Shown: positions 17,045 to 25,221 of the stretch, one piece after another
Position numbering within the stretch: the stretch's first letter is position 1
Layout: every line of letters begins with the position of its first letter
Notes under the pieces: generated by a model
Told to the model about the DNA's origin: nothing
Database searches by the model: none
The model's input: the letters and a program-made list of their open reading frames with translations, nothing else
DNA from: UBA12481 sp012523435
GTDB taxonomy: Bacteria; Bacteroidota; Bacteroidia; Bacteroidales; UBA12481
Direction: 5' to 3'
Assembly: GCA_028686135.1 (NCBI GenBank)
Contig: JAQUCP010000002.1
Location: 62,001 to 126,000 of the forward strand
Length of the DNA stretch: 64,000 nucleotides
Translations under genes and position numbers: made by a program

Positions 17045-17734
17045 TTATTGATCAATATCATCCGACCGGAATTGATATCCTAGTCGTTTGCCAGTACGAA
17101 TACGGGATTCTGAGATACTTTGATTGACTTGTCCAACGGTGATTAGCTTGACGGCATCGTAAGGTGGCACAAGTAAATCAAAATCAAGACAGTAGCGAAT
17201 GGCAGCAAGGACAATCTGATAGACATTATTCCGGTCGATGGCTTTTGAACCAAGGGTAGTGAAATTAAAGCCAGATTGTCTTTTGCCCTGAACAAAGAAG
17301 TGATTGTTTTTATTGATAAAAATCCTGGCAATCAGGTAGCCCAGGTCTTCATTTCGGCTGTACTTAAATGAATCGGACAGGAAGTTATAGATGTTGATCA
17401 CTCCAGAGTAGCCTGCCGTAACATCATTCTTGATATAGGCTGTTTTCCAGATCTCATGTTGGCGATCGAACTGGAAAATATTGCTGTGCATATTGAACAT
17501 GAGGAGATCCCCGGCGATCTTCAATTCGGCACCAAACTCTCCATGGTCGCGGAATTCCAGCAGAATTCTTGGGTCCGTGTCATGAAGCTGGGCGTTGAAT
17601 TTTTGTGATATCTCACTCAGTTCATCCTTCAATAATTGGAAAGCTGCCCGGGTATTATCGAAAATCTGCTGTTTTAAAATACTTTTCGTTCCCAGGGTTT
17701 CAATGATTTTCTTTTCGTGGTCTGTACTACCCAT
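17045..17734 (-). CDS. Conserved-looking cytoplasmic protein of unknown function (229 aa)
   Basis: No signal peptide or membrane segment is visible. The protein starts with a charged helical region (about 1-55), continues as a mixed alpha/beta domain (for example GDLLMFNMHSNIFQFD and GYLIARIFINKNNHFFVQGKRQ), and ends with a basic tail GKRLGYQFRSDDIDQ. I do not recognise a family. The gene starts 8 nt after the proS stop and ends 48 nt before the metallopeptidase start, so it belongs to the same transcript. Nothing in the residues suggests a catalytic motif. It looks like a real, slowly evolving gene from its length, composition and tight packing. Confidence 0.65.
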   Translation of the reverse strand: MGSTDHEKKIIETLGTKSILKQQIFDNTRAAFQLLKDELSEISQKFNAQLHDTDPRILLEFRDHGEFGAELKIAGDLLMFNMHSNIFQFDRQHEIWKTAYIKNDVTAGYSGVINIYNFLSDSFKYSRNEDLGYLIARIFINKNNHFFVQGKRQSGFNFTTLGSKAIDRNNVYQIVLAAIRYCLDFDLLVPPYDAVKLITVGQVNQSISESRIRTGKRLGYQFRSDDIDQ

Positions 17735-17742
17735 GATATTTT

Positions 17743-19215
17743 TTAATATGCTCTGGCAAATAGAACGCGTTGGTTAGAGAGTTTTCCTGATCTGACACAG
17801 GTTCCTTTTTCCTCTATACCATTCAAAGGTATACAACGTATGGTTGCTTTTGTCTCTTCCTGGATCATTTTTTCTGTTTCCGGAGTTCCATCCCAATGGG
17901 CTGAGATGAATCCACCCTTTTCGATGGCTTCAAGAAACTCGGGCCAGGTATCGATTTGATAGATATGGGATTCTCGGAAAGTCTTAGCTTTAATAAATAT
18001 TTGTTTCTGAATACTTTCCAACAATTCGGGAATTTGCGTGTGAAGGGCGTCCATGGAAGTGGTTTCTTTGGTAAGTGTATCTCTCCTGGCTAGCTCCACG
18101 GTGCCATTTTGCAGGTCGCGAGGACCTATGGCAATCCTCAAGGGTACTCCTTTTAGTTCATATTCAGCGAATTTCCATCCTGGTTTTTGGGTATCCCGAT
18201 CGTCAATTTTAACTCGAATGCCCATCTTTTTCAAGTCGGTTCCGATCTTATGTGCCATATCAACGGTAGCTGCATACTCTTCGGGTGACCGGTAGATGGG
18301 AACAATAACCACCTGGTGAGGGGCGAGGGTAGGGGGTAGCACTAACCCATTATCATCGGAGTGAGCCATCACCAAGGCTCCCATCAGCCTGGTTGAGACA
18401 CCCCAGGATGTGGCCCATACGTGTTCCAGTTTCCCTTCTCTTGAGGTGAAGGTTACGTCAAAGGCTTTGGCGAAGTTTTGACCGAGGAAATGGGAGGTTC
18501 CGGCTTGTAATGCTTTTCCATCCTGCATCAGGGCTTCAATACAAAATGTGTCTAGGGCGCCGGCGAAACGCTCGGTTTCCGTTTTGCGCCCCTTGATAAC
18601 TGGTATGGCTAAAAAATTCTCTGCAAAATCACTGTAAATGTCCAGGATCTTTAACGTTTCCTCGATAGCCTCTTCCTTGGTTTCGTGCGCTGTATGCCCC
18701 TCTTGCCAGAGGAATTCAGCGGTACGTAGGAAAAGTCGAGTCCGCATCTCCCAACGAACCACGTTAGCCCATTGATTGATCAGTAATGGGAGGTCACGAT
18801 AACTCTGAATCCAGTTTCTATAGGTGTTCCAGATGATTGTTTCGGAAGTAGGTCTGACGATTAGTTCTTCTTCTAATTTGGCCGAAGGGTCAACTTTTAA
18901 CCCTCCATTTTCCAGATCTTTTGTAAGCCTGTAATGAGTAACTACCGCACACTCCTTGGCAAACCCTTCAACGTGCTCCGCCTCTCGACTGAAAAAAGAT
19001 TTGGGAATGAAAAGAGGGAAGTAAGCATTGACATGTCCACTCTCCTTAAACATGCGATCCAGTTCAGCCTGGAGCCTTTCCCAAATAGCGTAGCCATAAG
19101 GTTTGATCACCATGCATCCTCTGACTGCTGAATTCTCAGCAAGGTCAGCTTTGATAACCAGATCGTTATACCACTGTGCATAATTTTCTGCCCGGGGTGT
19201 CAATACTTTTGCCAT
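17743..19215 (-). CDS. proS: Prolyl-tRNA synthetase, eukaryote/archaeal-like short type
   Basis: The ATG at 19215 (MAKVLTPRAENYAQWYNDLV) is the family start; the longer frame upstream runs into the divergent lipoprotein gene. The 490-residue enzyme lacks the large editing insertion of the bacterial type and ends in a C-terminal extension closing with a tyrosine (LFARAY), as in the archaeal/eukaryotic-like class. Class II motifs are visible (motif 2 around VVRWEMRTRLFLRTAEFLWQEGHTAH, motif 3 around GVSTRLMGALVMAHSDDNG). It charges tRNA-Pro with proline. The gene heads the operon with an unknown gene, a metallopeptidase and tilS. Confidence 0.95.
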   Translation of the reverse strand: MAKVLTPRAENYAQWYNDLVIKADLAENSAVRGCMVIKPYGYAIWERLQAELDRMFKESGHVNAYFPLFIPKSFFSREAEHVEGFAKECAVVTHYRLTKDLENGGLKVDPSAKLEEELIVRPTSETIIWNTYRNWIQSYRDLPLLINQWANVVRWEMRTRLFLRTAEFLWQEGHTAHETKEEAIEETLKILDIYSDFAENFLAIPVIKGRKTETERFAGALDTFCIEALMQDGKALQAGTSHFLGQNFAKAFDVTFTSREGKLEHVWATSWGVSTRLMGALVMAHSDDNGLVLPPTLAPHQVVIVPIYRSPEEYAATVDMAHKIGTDLKKMGIRVKIDDRDTQKPGWKFAEYELKGVPLRIAIGPRDLQNGTVELARRDTLTKETTSMDALHTQIPELLESIQKQIFIKAKTFRESHIYQIDTWPEFLEAIEKGGFISAHWDGTPETEKMIQEETKATIRCIPLNGIEEKGTCVRSGKLSNQRVLFARAY

Positions 19216-19318
19216 TGATGGGTTTTTGGTATAGTATTTGCTTTGTTTACTACGAAAAAGAGGATACAAATAAAGGAAATTATATCCTATATTTAAAACC
19301 TGGAAGGAGGTTGAAACC

Positions 19319-20755
19319 ATGAGAGCACTAATAAAAGGACTAATCCCGCTAATGTTTCTGGCCAGTTCATGTGGCACAGGCATTTACCTGACATCTGGGT
19401 ACACGGATGATGTCTACTACACGCCAGCTCAGCGTACGGAAGTCATTGAAACAAGTGTTATGCCAGAAGCTCCGACTCGTATTCTGGAGCGGGAGATTGA
19501 ACTGATCGAGCCGGATACGATTCTAGAGGAAGTTCCCGAGTATAATCTGCTGGAATCTGAAACAGAAACTTATGTAGATGAGGACGGGACAACCGTGATC
19601 AATAATTATTACTACGATAGCGAGTACGGTGATTATGGTGACTACTATTATACCAACCGTATCAACCGTTTCTACAGGCCTTCCATCGGATTTGGATTCT
19701 ATGATCCGATGTGGTCTTACAATAGCTGGGGCTATTATGACCCATTCTACAGCGACTGGTACTATCCCTACTCATCGTTCGGATGGTACAGCTCCTGGTA
19801 CTCCCCCTACTATTACAGTTCTTGGTACAGTCCCTGGTATAGCCCATGGTACTCCAGCCGCTGGTACAACCCTTACTGGTATGGAAATGATTACTGGTAT
19901 GGCGGAGGTGGTGGCTACTATGACCGTGGCGATAATTATTACTACGGGCACCGCAACTCGGGTATTACCGATGGGATGTATGCCAACCGCTCAGGTGGAA
20001 TGAAAAGCGCAGGGAGCTTATACGGAACCCGTGGATCAGTTGCCACCGGTAACGGCTCAGCGCTGAAAACGGATGAAACAAATGCCCGGATTGTTGCACG
20101 CTCATCTTCTGATAGCAAATCAGTCTCCACAGCATCAGGCCTTCGGTCAGGTTCCGGGAATACTCAGGAGGTAAAGACCCGTAGTTCAATCACCTCCCAG
20201 GAGGCAAGGACTAATTCAGGAAGCTACGTTCGCTCACGAACCAGCACCTCCCTGATTAACCCGACAACCAAGGGATCTTCCTCTTTGCGCTCGTCAGGTA
20301 CCACGACCAGATCAGCCAGCCGATCAATTTACGTCCGACCCAAGTCGTCAGGTACTAGTGGCACTTCATCTACCTACAACCGTTCTACCAGTGTCTCCGG
20401 GAGCCAGTCTGGCGCAACCCGTAGCTCCGGTGTAGTTCGTTCAGGTTCAACACAACGATCATCAACGGTGAGGCCATCAACATCCAGTTCGACTTACCGG
20501 AGCTCTCCTCCTGTTCGAAGTAGCTCGGGTTCTGTCCGTAGCAGCTCGGGATCAGTTTATAAAAGTGGTTCCTCAAGCCGAAGTTCATCAGTCGGAGTTG
20601 GCTCGTCATCTAACCGTTCTAGTGGTAGCATAAGCACAGGCTCTTCATCCAGCCGCTCGTCAGGATCTTTCTCCTCAGGTAGCTCATCGCGATCCAGCAG
20701 TAGTGGAAGCTCATCACGATCAAGTAGTAGCAGTTCTTCATCCGGAAGAAGATAG
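19319..20755 (+). CDS. Low-complexity lipoprotein, Tyr/Trp-rich middle and Ser/Arg-rich tail
   Basis: The start ATG at 19319 is preceded by a strong Shine-Dalgarno sequence AAGGAGG (19304-19310), unusual in this genome. The 478-residue protein has a lipoprotein signal (MFLASSCG, Cys19), an acidic region to about residue 85, and a Tyr/Trp/Ser/Pro-rich region (about 95-225) with repeats of the kind SSWYSPWYSP followed by a glycine run. A long tail of Ser, Arg, Thr and Gly follows with repeats such as RSSSGSVRSSSGSV. Similar proteins are common in Bacteroidota but have no assigned function; surface or matrix material is a guess. A second, unrelated-looking Ser/Arg-rich protein is encoded at 43526. 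Confidence 0.75.
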   Translation: MRALIKGLIPLMFLASSCGTGIYLTSGYTDDVYYTPAQRTEVIETSVMPEAPTRILEREIELIEPDTILEEVPEYNLLESETETYVDEDGTTVINNYYYDSEYGDYGDYYYTNRINRFYRPSIGFGFYDPMWSYNSWGYYDPFYSDWYYPYSSFGWYSSWYSPYYYSSWYSPWYSPWYSSRWYNPYWYGNDYWYGGGGGYYDRGDNYYYGHRNSGITDGMYANRSGGMKSAGSLYGTRGSVATGNGSALKTDETNARIVARSSSDSKSVSTASGLRSGSGNTQEVKTRSSITSQEARTNSGSYVRSRTSTSLINPTTKGSSSLRSSGTTTRSASRSIYVRPKSSGTSGTSSTYNRSTSVSGSQSGATRSSGVVRSGSTQRSSTVRPSTSSSTYRSSPPVRSSSGSVRSSSGSVYKSGSSSRSSSVGVGSSSNRSSGSISTGSSSSRSSGSFSSGSSSRSSSSGSSSRSSSSSSSSGRR

Positions 20756-20838
20756 TGATTTGTTAATGTCAAAAAAGCCGCTGAAAAGACGGTTAATGCT
20801 GAAATCATATCCGCATAAAACAAGAAAAAATTGAAGCC

Positions 20839-22266
20839 ATGAATAAAAAGATTCTGATTATCAGTATGTTGCTACTGGGGGCTCTTGGCCTATCGGCCCA
20901 GAACGAGCAGGATGCACTTCGCTATTCATTTATCCAAACAGGTGGGACAACCCGATCAATCAGCATGGGGGGAGCCTTCGGAGCCGTTGGCGGAGATTTC
21001 TCCTCCTTATCTATTAACCCGGCCGGCCTTGGCATATACCGAAAAGGAGAGATGGCTTTCTCCGGCTCACTCATATCGGACAAAACAACCGCCCGCTATC
21101 TGAATGAAACTACTCATGAACTTGGATACTCGCTGAAAGGTAACCATTTTGGATTTGTCGTGCCACTATCGCTCCGTGAAAGGGGATCTGGAATCTCTGG
21201 GGTTAACCTTGCTTTTGGTTATAATAAACTGGCTGATTTTGGACAAAATATGACGATGCGAGGTGTCAACAGAACCAACTCTCTGGTGGACGAGTTCGTC
21301 TATTCTGCCAATCATAATAATAACTGGGATCCCTTTTCTGATGGACTGGCCTGGGAGACCTACCTGATTGATTATGATTCCCTTGCAGGAGTCTATTACT
21401 CCGATTTTGATGGTGGTAATTATGGACAGACCCAAAGACGATCAGTTGATATCGGCGGCGATCTTGGAGAATATACCCTGAGCCTTAGTACAAACCTTTC
21501 TCACCGTCTGTATATCGGTGCAACATTGGGAATTCAAAGAGCCAAATACAATGAAACCTGGGAGCATACAGAGGCCGATCCAACTAATATCATCTATTTT
21601 TTCGACGATTTTACCTTCAGAAACACACTGGCAGTTTACGGTACCGGATATAACCTGAAGCTGGGAATTCTGGCTCGACCGCTCGATTTCCTGAGAATTG
21701 GAGCCGCCCTCCATACTCCAACATTCTTTACCTTCAATGACGATTTCACTGCCAGTATGGAGACAAACCTGGAAAGCGGTAATTATCAATATGAAGCTGA
21801 AGGTGAGTTTGACTACAAAATTACCACACCGTTTCGGGCAATCGGTAGCATAGCCCTCATCTTAAGCCAGTACGGACTTGTATCCCTGGATTATGAGTAT
21901 GTCGATTATGCCTCCGCACGCCTTTCATCATCGGATTATGACTTCTTTAACGAAAATGATGCAGTTTCAACCCGTTACAAGGCTGCTTCCAATATTCGGG
22001 TGGGTGTCGAAGGCCACCTTGCTAACTACTTTGTCCGCGGTGGATTCGGATTCTATGGCAGTCCCTACGTGAGTGGGGAGGCAAATGCCAATAATAATAT
22101 GACAATCTGGTCGGCTGGCCTCGGCTATCGCGATGAACGCGTCTCTATCGACCTGGGTTATGCACTGGCCAAATGGGATCAGGTCTATTTCCTCTACGGA
22201 AGTAATCAGTCCGATATGGAAAACTCTAAAGGCCGACTTAGTATGACGGTAGGTTTTAGGTTTTAA
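20839..22266 (+). CDS. Outer-membrane porin-like protein, OmpP1/FadL/TodX family
   Basis: This 475-residue protein has a signal peptide (cleavage near LGLSAQ). The N-terminal hatch-like motif GGTTRSISMGGAFGAVGGDFSSLSINPAGLG is typical of FadL/OmpP1-type proteins, and alternating barrel strands run to the terminal phenylalanine (SMTVGFRF). Family members form 14-stranded barrels that let hydrophobic compounds enter; in Bacteroidota they are often labelled hemin receptors without proof. PorV-like proteins share the N-terminal motif, so a secretion-related role cannot be excluded. The gene follows the lipoprotein gene by 83 nt and overlaps the convergent WbqC gene by 4 nt (shared TTAA). Confidence 0.8.
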   Translation: MNKKILIISMLLLGALGLSAQNEQDALRYSFIQTGGTTRSISMGGAFGAVGGDFSSLSINPAGLGIYRKGEMAFSGSLISDKTTARYLNETTHELGYSLKGNHFGFVVPLSLRERGSGISGVNLAFGYNKLADFGQNMTMRGVNRTNSLVDEFVYSANHNNNWDPFSDGLAWETYLIDYDSLAGVYYSDFDGGNYGQTQRRSVDIGGDLGEYTLSLSTNLSHRLYIGATLGIQRAKYNETWEHTEADPTNIIYFFDDFTFRNTLAVYGTGYNLKLGILARPLDFLRIGAALHTPTFFTFNDDFTASMETNLESGNYQYEAEGEFDYKITTPFRAIGSIALILSQYGLVSLDYEYVDYASARLSSSDYDFFNENDAVSTRYKAASNIRVGVEGHLANYFVRGGFGFYGSPYVSGEANANNNMTIWSAGLGYRDERVSIDLGYALAKWDQVYFLYGSNQSDMENSKGRLSMTVGFRF

Positions 22267-22859
22267 AGGTTCAAATTGAACAACGCATCCAGAACGCTCA
22301 GACCTTCAACAAACCCAAACCGATCTGAGAAAACCTGGTGATAAGGCACAGATGAATAATCTGTGCCTTCTTCATTTAGCTTGGGATGAATCCGGTACCG
22401 AAAATCACCCGGACCGTAGTCACCAGGAGCCCTGAAAGATTCCGTTGGTCTGATGCTGCAGCCTACCTTCAGCATAGCTGCAACCAGCTCCGTAATCGCC
22501 ATGTTGTAATCAAAGAGGAATTCCCACCGCTTTGTCCAAAATGTTACGAGATCATCAATAATAAATTCGTAATAGGGAGAATGGCGATAAGCTGATTCAA
22601 CGGACTTAAAATGAAGCTTTTGCCAGTTCTCGTGATAGTCGATCCGGACATCGCGGATGAGCTGACCCGGAGACCTGCCTTTCTTAATAGGAATGCTCAG
22701 CGTGATTGGTCCATTGGCTGATAGAATCCTGCAACGGTTTCTGTATGACTGCTTTTGATAGTTTTCGCAGGCTTCAACCCAAACGACTTCAGCTTTCTTG
22801 ATGAGGTCGAAGTAATGAGTTGGACCAAAATAGGCTGTCGAAAGCCAAACCGTATCCAT
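22263..22859 (-). CDS. WbqC family protein
   Basis: The ATG at 22859 (MDTVWLSTAYFGPTHYF) is chosen because it begins at the family motif and lies 7 nt after the upstream signal peptidase stop; a longer frame would overlap that gene. The 198-residue protein has the WbqC pattern STAYFGPTHYFDLI, then the central SYRNRCRILSANGPITLSIPIKKG and the HSPYYEFI motif. WbqC-like proteins are named after an O-antigen cluster gene and have no settled biochemical activity. In Bacteroidota they often follow dapB and lepB genes, exactly as here, which suggests a conserved envelope-related unit. The gene ends in a 4-nt overlap with the convergent porin gene. Confidence 0.85.
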   Translation of the reverse strand: MDTVWLSTAYFGPTHYFDLIKKAEVVWVEACENYQKQSYRNRCRILSANGPITLSIPIKKGRSPGQLIRDVRIDYHENWQKLHFKSVESAYRHSPYYEFIIDDLVTFWTKRWEFLFDYNMAITELVAAMLKVGCSIRPTESFRAPGDYGPGDFRYRIHPKLNEEGTDYSSVPYHQVFSDRFGFVEGLSVLDALFNLNL

Positions 22860-22866
22860 CCTATTG

Positions 22867-23853
22867 CTATCTAACCCGCTTGAAGGTGCGATCAAACCTC
22901 AGTTTCTTTAAGTGATCCAACTTGTTCTGATGAGAACAGGCTACTCGCTTGATCACCCCAAGAATATGATCATGGGGTATATAGCCAATGATTCTGGAAT
23001 CATTAGGATGGTCGCGATTATCATCCAGAACGAAATAGTAATCTTTCTTAAAGGTGTACTTGTCAATCGGTCGGCCATTCATTTTGACCCCGCTCCAATC
23101 TATGGTTAGCTGATTACCTTCGTGATTTTCAATTATTTCACGATACTGATCAACTGTATTAATGGAGATTTCAACAGTCTGTCCTTTACGGGGAACTATC
23201 AGCGGACCAAATTGGTCGCGATTCCATAAGAAAAAGTTTGAGGGAGGATAATAATCTATGGAGGAGTCGCCTGCAAATTGCTTGGTTGACCTGATGGTGC
23301 TGATTCCCGCAATCTGATCAAGGGCTTTGCGAGCATGCTGATCCAGATCCATATCGTAAATCCCAATATCATCAATGAGCCTGGGGGTATCCAAACTATG
23401 CTCGCGAAGAAAGTCCTCACTGAGTTCAGCATCTTCCATCACCACACGATACTCTGTGCGGATAAGTTCAGGAGGTTCAATAATGACACGATTGATATAC
23501 ACTTGTTTGTCCCATACCAAGACTGTATCTCCCGGAAATCCGGCAATTCGACTAATAAACAGCGGTTTGTGATTTATCGGTTGATCGTGTCCCTGAGGAC
23601 GATTAAAGGCAATGATTTCGCCTCGTTTTAGGGGTCTAATAGTTGGCAAACGGAAATCTGATATCCCAAAGAGGGATTCCGGTAATCGCCAACCAATTCT
23701 GTACTTGTTGACAATCACCCGATCGCCCGGTATTAGCGTGGAACTCATCTCAAATCCCCTCACTGGGATCGTCTGGTAGAGAAACACCCTGACCAGAAGT
23801 AGGGTGAGTACAATTCCCAACGTCCACCAGATTATCCTATTTCTTTTCTTCAT
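22867..23853 (-). CDS. Signal peptidase I paralogue lacking both catalytic residues (predicted inactive)
   Basis: The start is the ATG at 23853 (328 residues). One N-terminal membrane segment (about 8-28) is followed by an S26-type periplasmic domain. The box that normally reads SMxPTLxxGD reads EMSSTLIPGD, so the nucleophile serine is Glu35. The box normally KRxxGLPGD reads SRIAGFPGD, so the general-base lysine is Ser101. The last box is DDNRDHPNDSR instead of GDNRxxSxDSR. The fold markers are thus kept while the Ser/Lys dyad is gone. It is the third of three tandem paralogues and lies before WbqC. It could be a partner or regulator of the active paralogue upstream; that is inference. Confidence 0.88.
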   Translation of the reverse strand: MKKRNRIIWWTLGIVLTLLLVRVFLYQTIPVRGFEMSSTLIPGDRVIVNKYRIGWRLPESLFGISDFRLPTIRPLKRGEIIAFNRPQGHDQPINHKPLFISRIAGFPGDTVLVWDKQVYINRVIIEPPELIRTEYRVVMEDAELSEDFLREHSLDTPRLIDDIGIYDMDLDQHARKALDQIAGISTIRSTKQFAGDSSIDYYPPSNFFLWNRDQFGPLIVPRKGQTVEISINTVDQYREIIENHEGNQLTIDWSGVKMNGRPIDKYTFKKDYYFVLDDNRDHPNDSRIIGYIPHDHILGVIKRVACSHQNKLDHLKKLRFDRTFKRVR

Positions 23854-23874
23854 AAACGACAAGTTGATAAGTAA

Positions 23875-25221
23875 TTAGCGTATTTTCATAAAAAGTCTCT
23901 CCCAGCGGATGTTGGCCGGAAACTTCTTGTTTTTGTTGAAAGATATGAAAACAAACGCGGGATTCCCAACAATGTGGTCTTCCGGAACAAATCCCCAATA
24001 ACGGCTATCTGCCGAGTTGTGACGGTTGTCACCCATCATCCAGTAATAGTCCATTTTGAAGGTATAACTGCTGGCAGATTCTCCGTTGATCTTAATGGTA
24101 CTGCCATTTACCTCCAAGTCATTATTCTCGTAAACGTCAATGATTCGCTCATAGAGCGGTAGATTTCCCAACGTAATGGGAACCGTAACTCCTTTTTTTG
24201 GTATCCAAATAGGCCCGTAATTGTCTCTATTCCATTGATAACCATTATTGAAAGGGAAAGTGCCGTCAGATTCTCCAGCTGGAATTTCCAGTTGATCGAC
24301 AAAGCGGACGTTGGGCAGCTTCTTGATTTCATCTCGGGATTTTCGAGTTAGGGGAAGAATGTAAACCCCATTAGAAAACTGATATTCACCCCGATAAATT
24401 TCCAACTGGTCTAGCTTTCTCTGATTAATAGGCGTTCCATCGGTAACCACCTGATAATCGAATTGCATCCCATCCAAAGTATCTTGCGGTATTCCATTAA
24501 CATACACCCAATTATGCTTAATATGAATGGTATCTCCCGGAAGGCCAATGCATCGTTTAATGAAATTCTCCCGACGATCCACTGGTCGATAGACTATGCG
24601 GCCATATTCACGTGGATTATTCCAGATGGCTTCCCGACCAACCTGTCGCACCAGGCTATGATAACTGATATTACTCTGATACCTAGGATTCGTACAGACC
24701 GTGTCTCCCTCAGGATAGTTGAAGACAACTGGTTCAAACCGTTTGATCTGCCGTAAGCCCTTCATCCGACGATACGGGTTTTGAATCCAAGTCAGGAATG
24801 AGTTGCGATCTTTAGTCAACGGAAGCGTGTGCTGAACCAGCGGGAAAGAGAGGGGAGTGTTGGGTACTCTGGGGCCAAAGGTGGTTTTGCTCACGAAGAG
24901 GTAATCTCCAATTAGCAGAGACTTCTCCATTGATGAGGTAGGGATATTGAAGTTCTGAAAAAAGAAAAGATTGATAAACGTTACCGCGATCAATGCAAAT
25001 ATCAGTGCATCAATCCATTCTACAAAAGAAGAATTTTTCTTGTGGCGTCGTTTCCAAAAGGTCCAGTTCACAATTCTGGAAACATAAAGGTCGAAAACAA
25101 TGACCAGTCCCAATAGCCACCAATAATTACCTAACCAGATGACCCACAATAGGTAAAACAGTGAAACAAGAGCAAATTTTAGATACTGTTTTTTGGGGAC
25201 CAGCTTTAGGTCGATTTTCAT
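23875..25221 (-). CDS. lepB: Signal peptidase I (catalytically complete)
   Basis: The ATG at 25221 overlaps the upstream paralogue's TGA in an ATGA, which suggests coupling; a second ATG at 25248 is possible. The 448-residue protein has three N-terminal hydrophobic segments (about 14-30, 32-48 and 70-89), more than E. coli LepB. The catalytic boxes are intact: TSSMEKSLLIGD with nucleophile Ser97, FIKRCIGLPGD with Lys222, and GDNRHNSADSR. It cleaves signal peptides from exported proteins at the periplasmic face of the inner membrane. The insert between the Ser and Lys boxes is long, as is usual in Bacteroidota. Of the three tandem paralogues only this one keeps the Ser/Lys dyad. Confidence 0.95.
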   Translation of the reverse strand: MKIDLKLVPKKQYLKFALVSLFYLLWVIWLGNYWWLLGLVIVFDLYVSRIVNWTFWKRRHKKNSSFVEWIDALIFALIAVTFINLFFFQNFNIPTSSMEKSLLIGDYLFVSKTTFGPRVPNTPLSFPLVQHTLPLTKDRNSFLTWIQNPYRRMKGLRQIKRFEPVVFNYPEGDTVCTNPRYQSNISYHSLVRQVGREAIWNNPREYGRIVYRPVDRRENFIKRCIGLPGDTIHIKHNWVYVNGIPQDTLDGMQFDYQVVTDGTPINQRKLDQLEIYRGEYQFSNGVYILPLTRKSRDEIKKLPNVRFVDQLEIPAGESDGTFPFNNGYQWNRDNYGPIWIPKKGVTVPITLGNLPLYERIIDVYENNDLEVNGSTIKINGESASSYTFKMDYYWMMGDNRHNSADSRYWGFVPEDHIVGNPAFVFISFNKNKKFPANIRWERLFMKIR

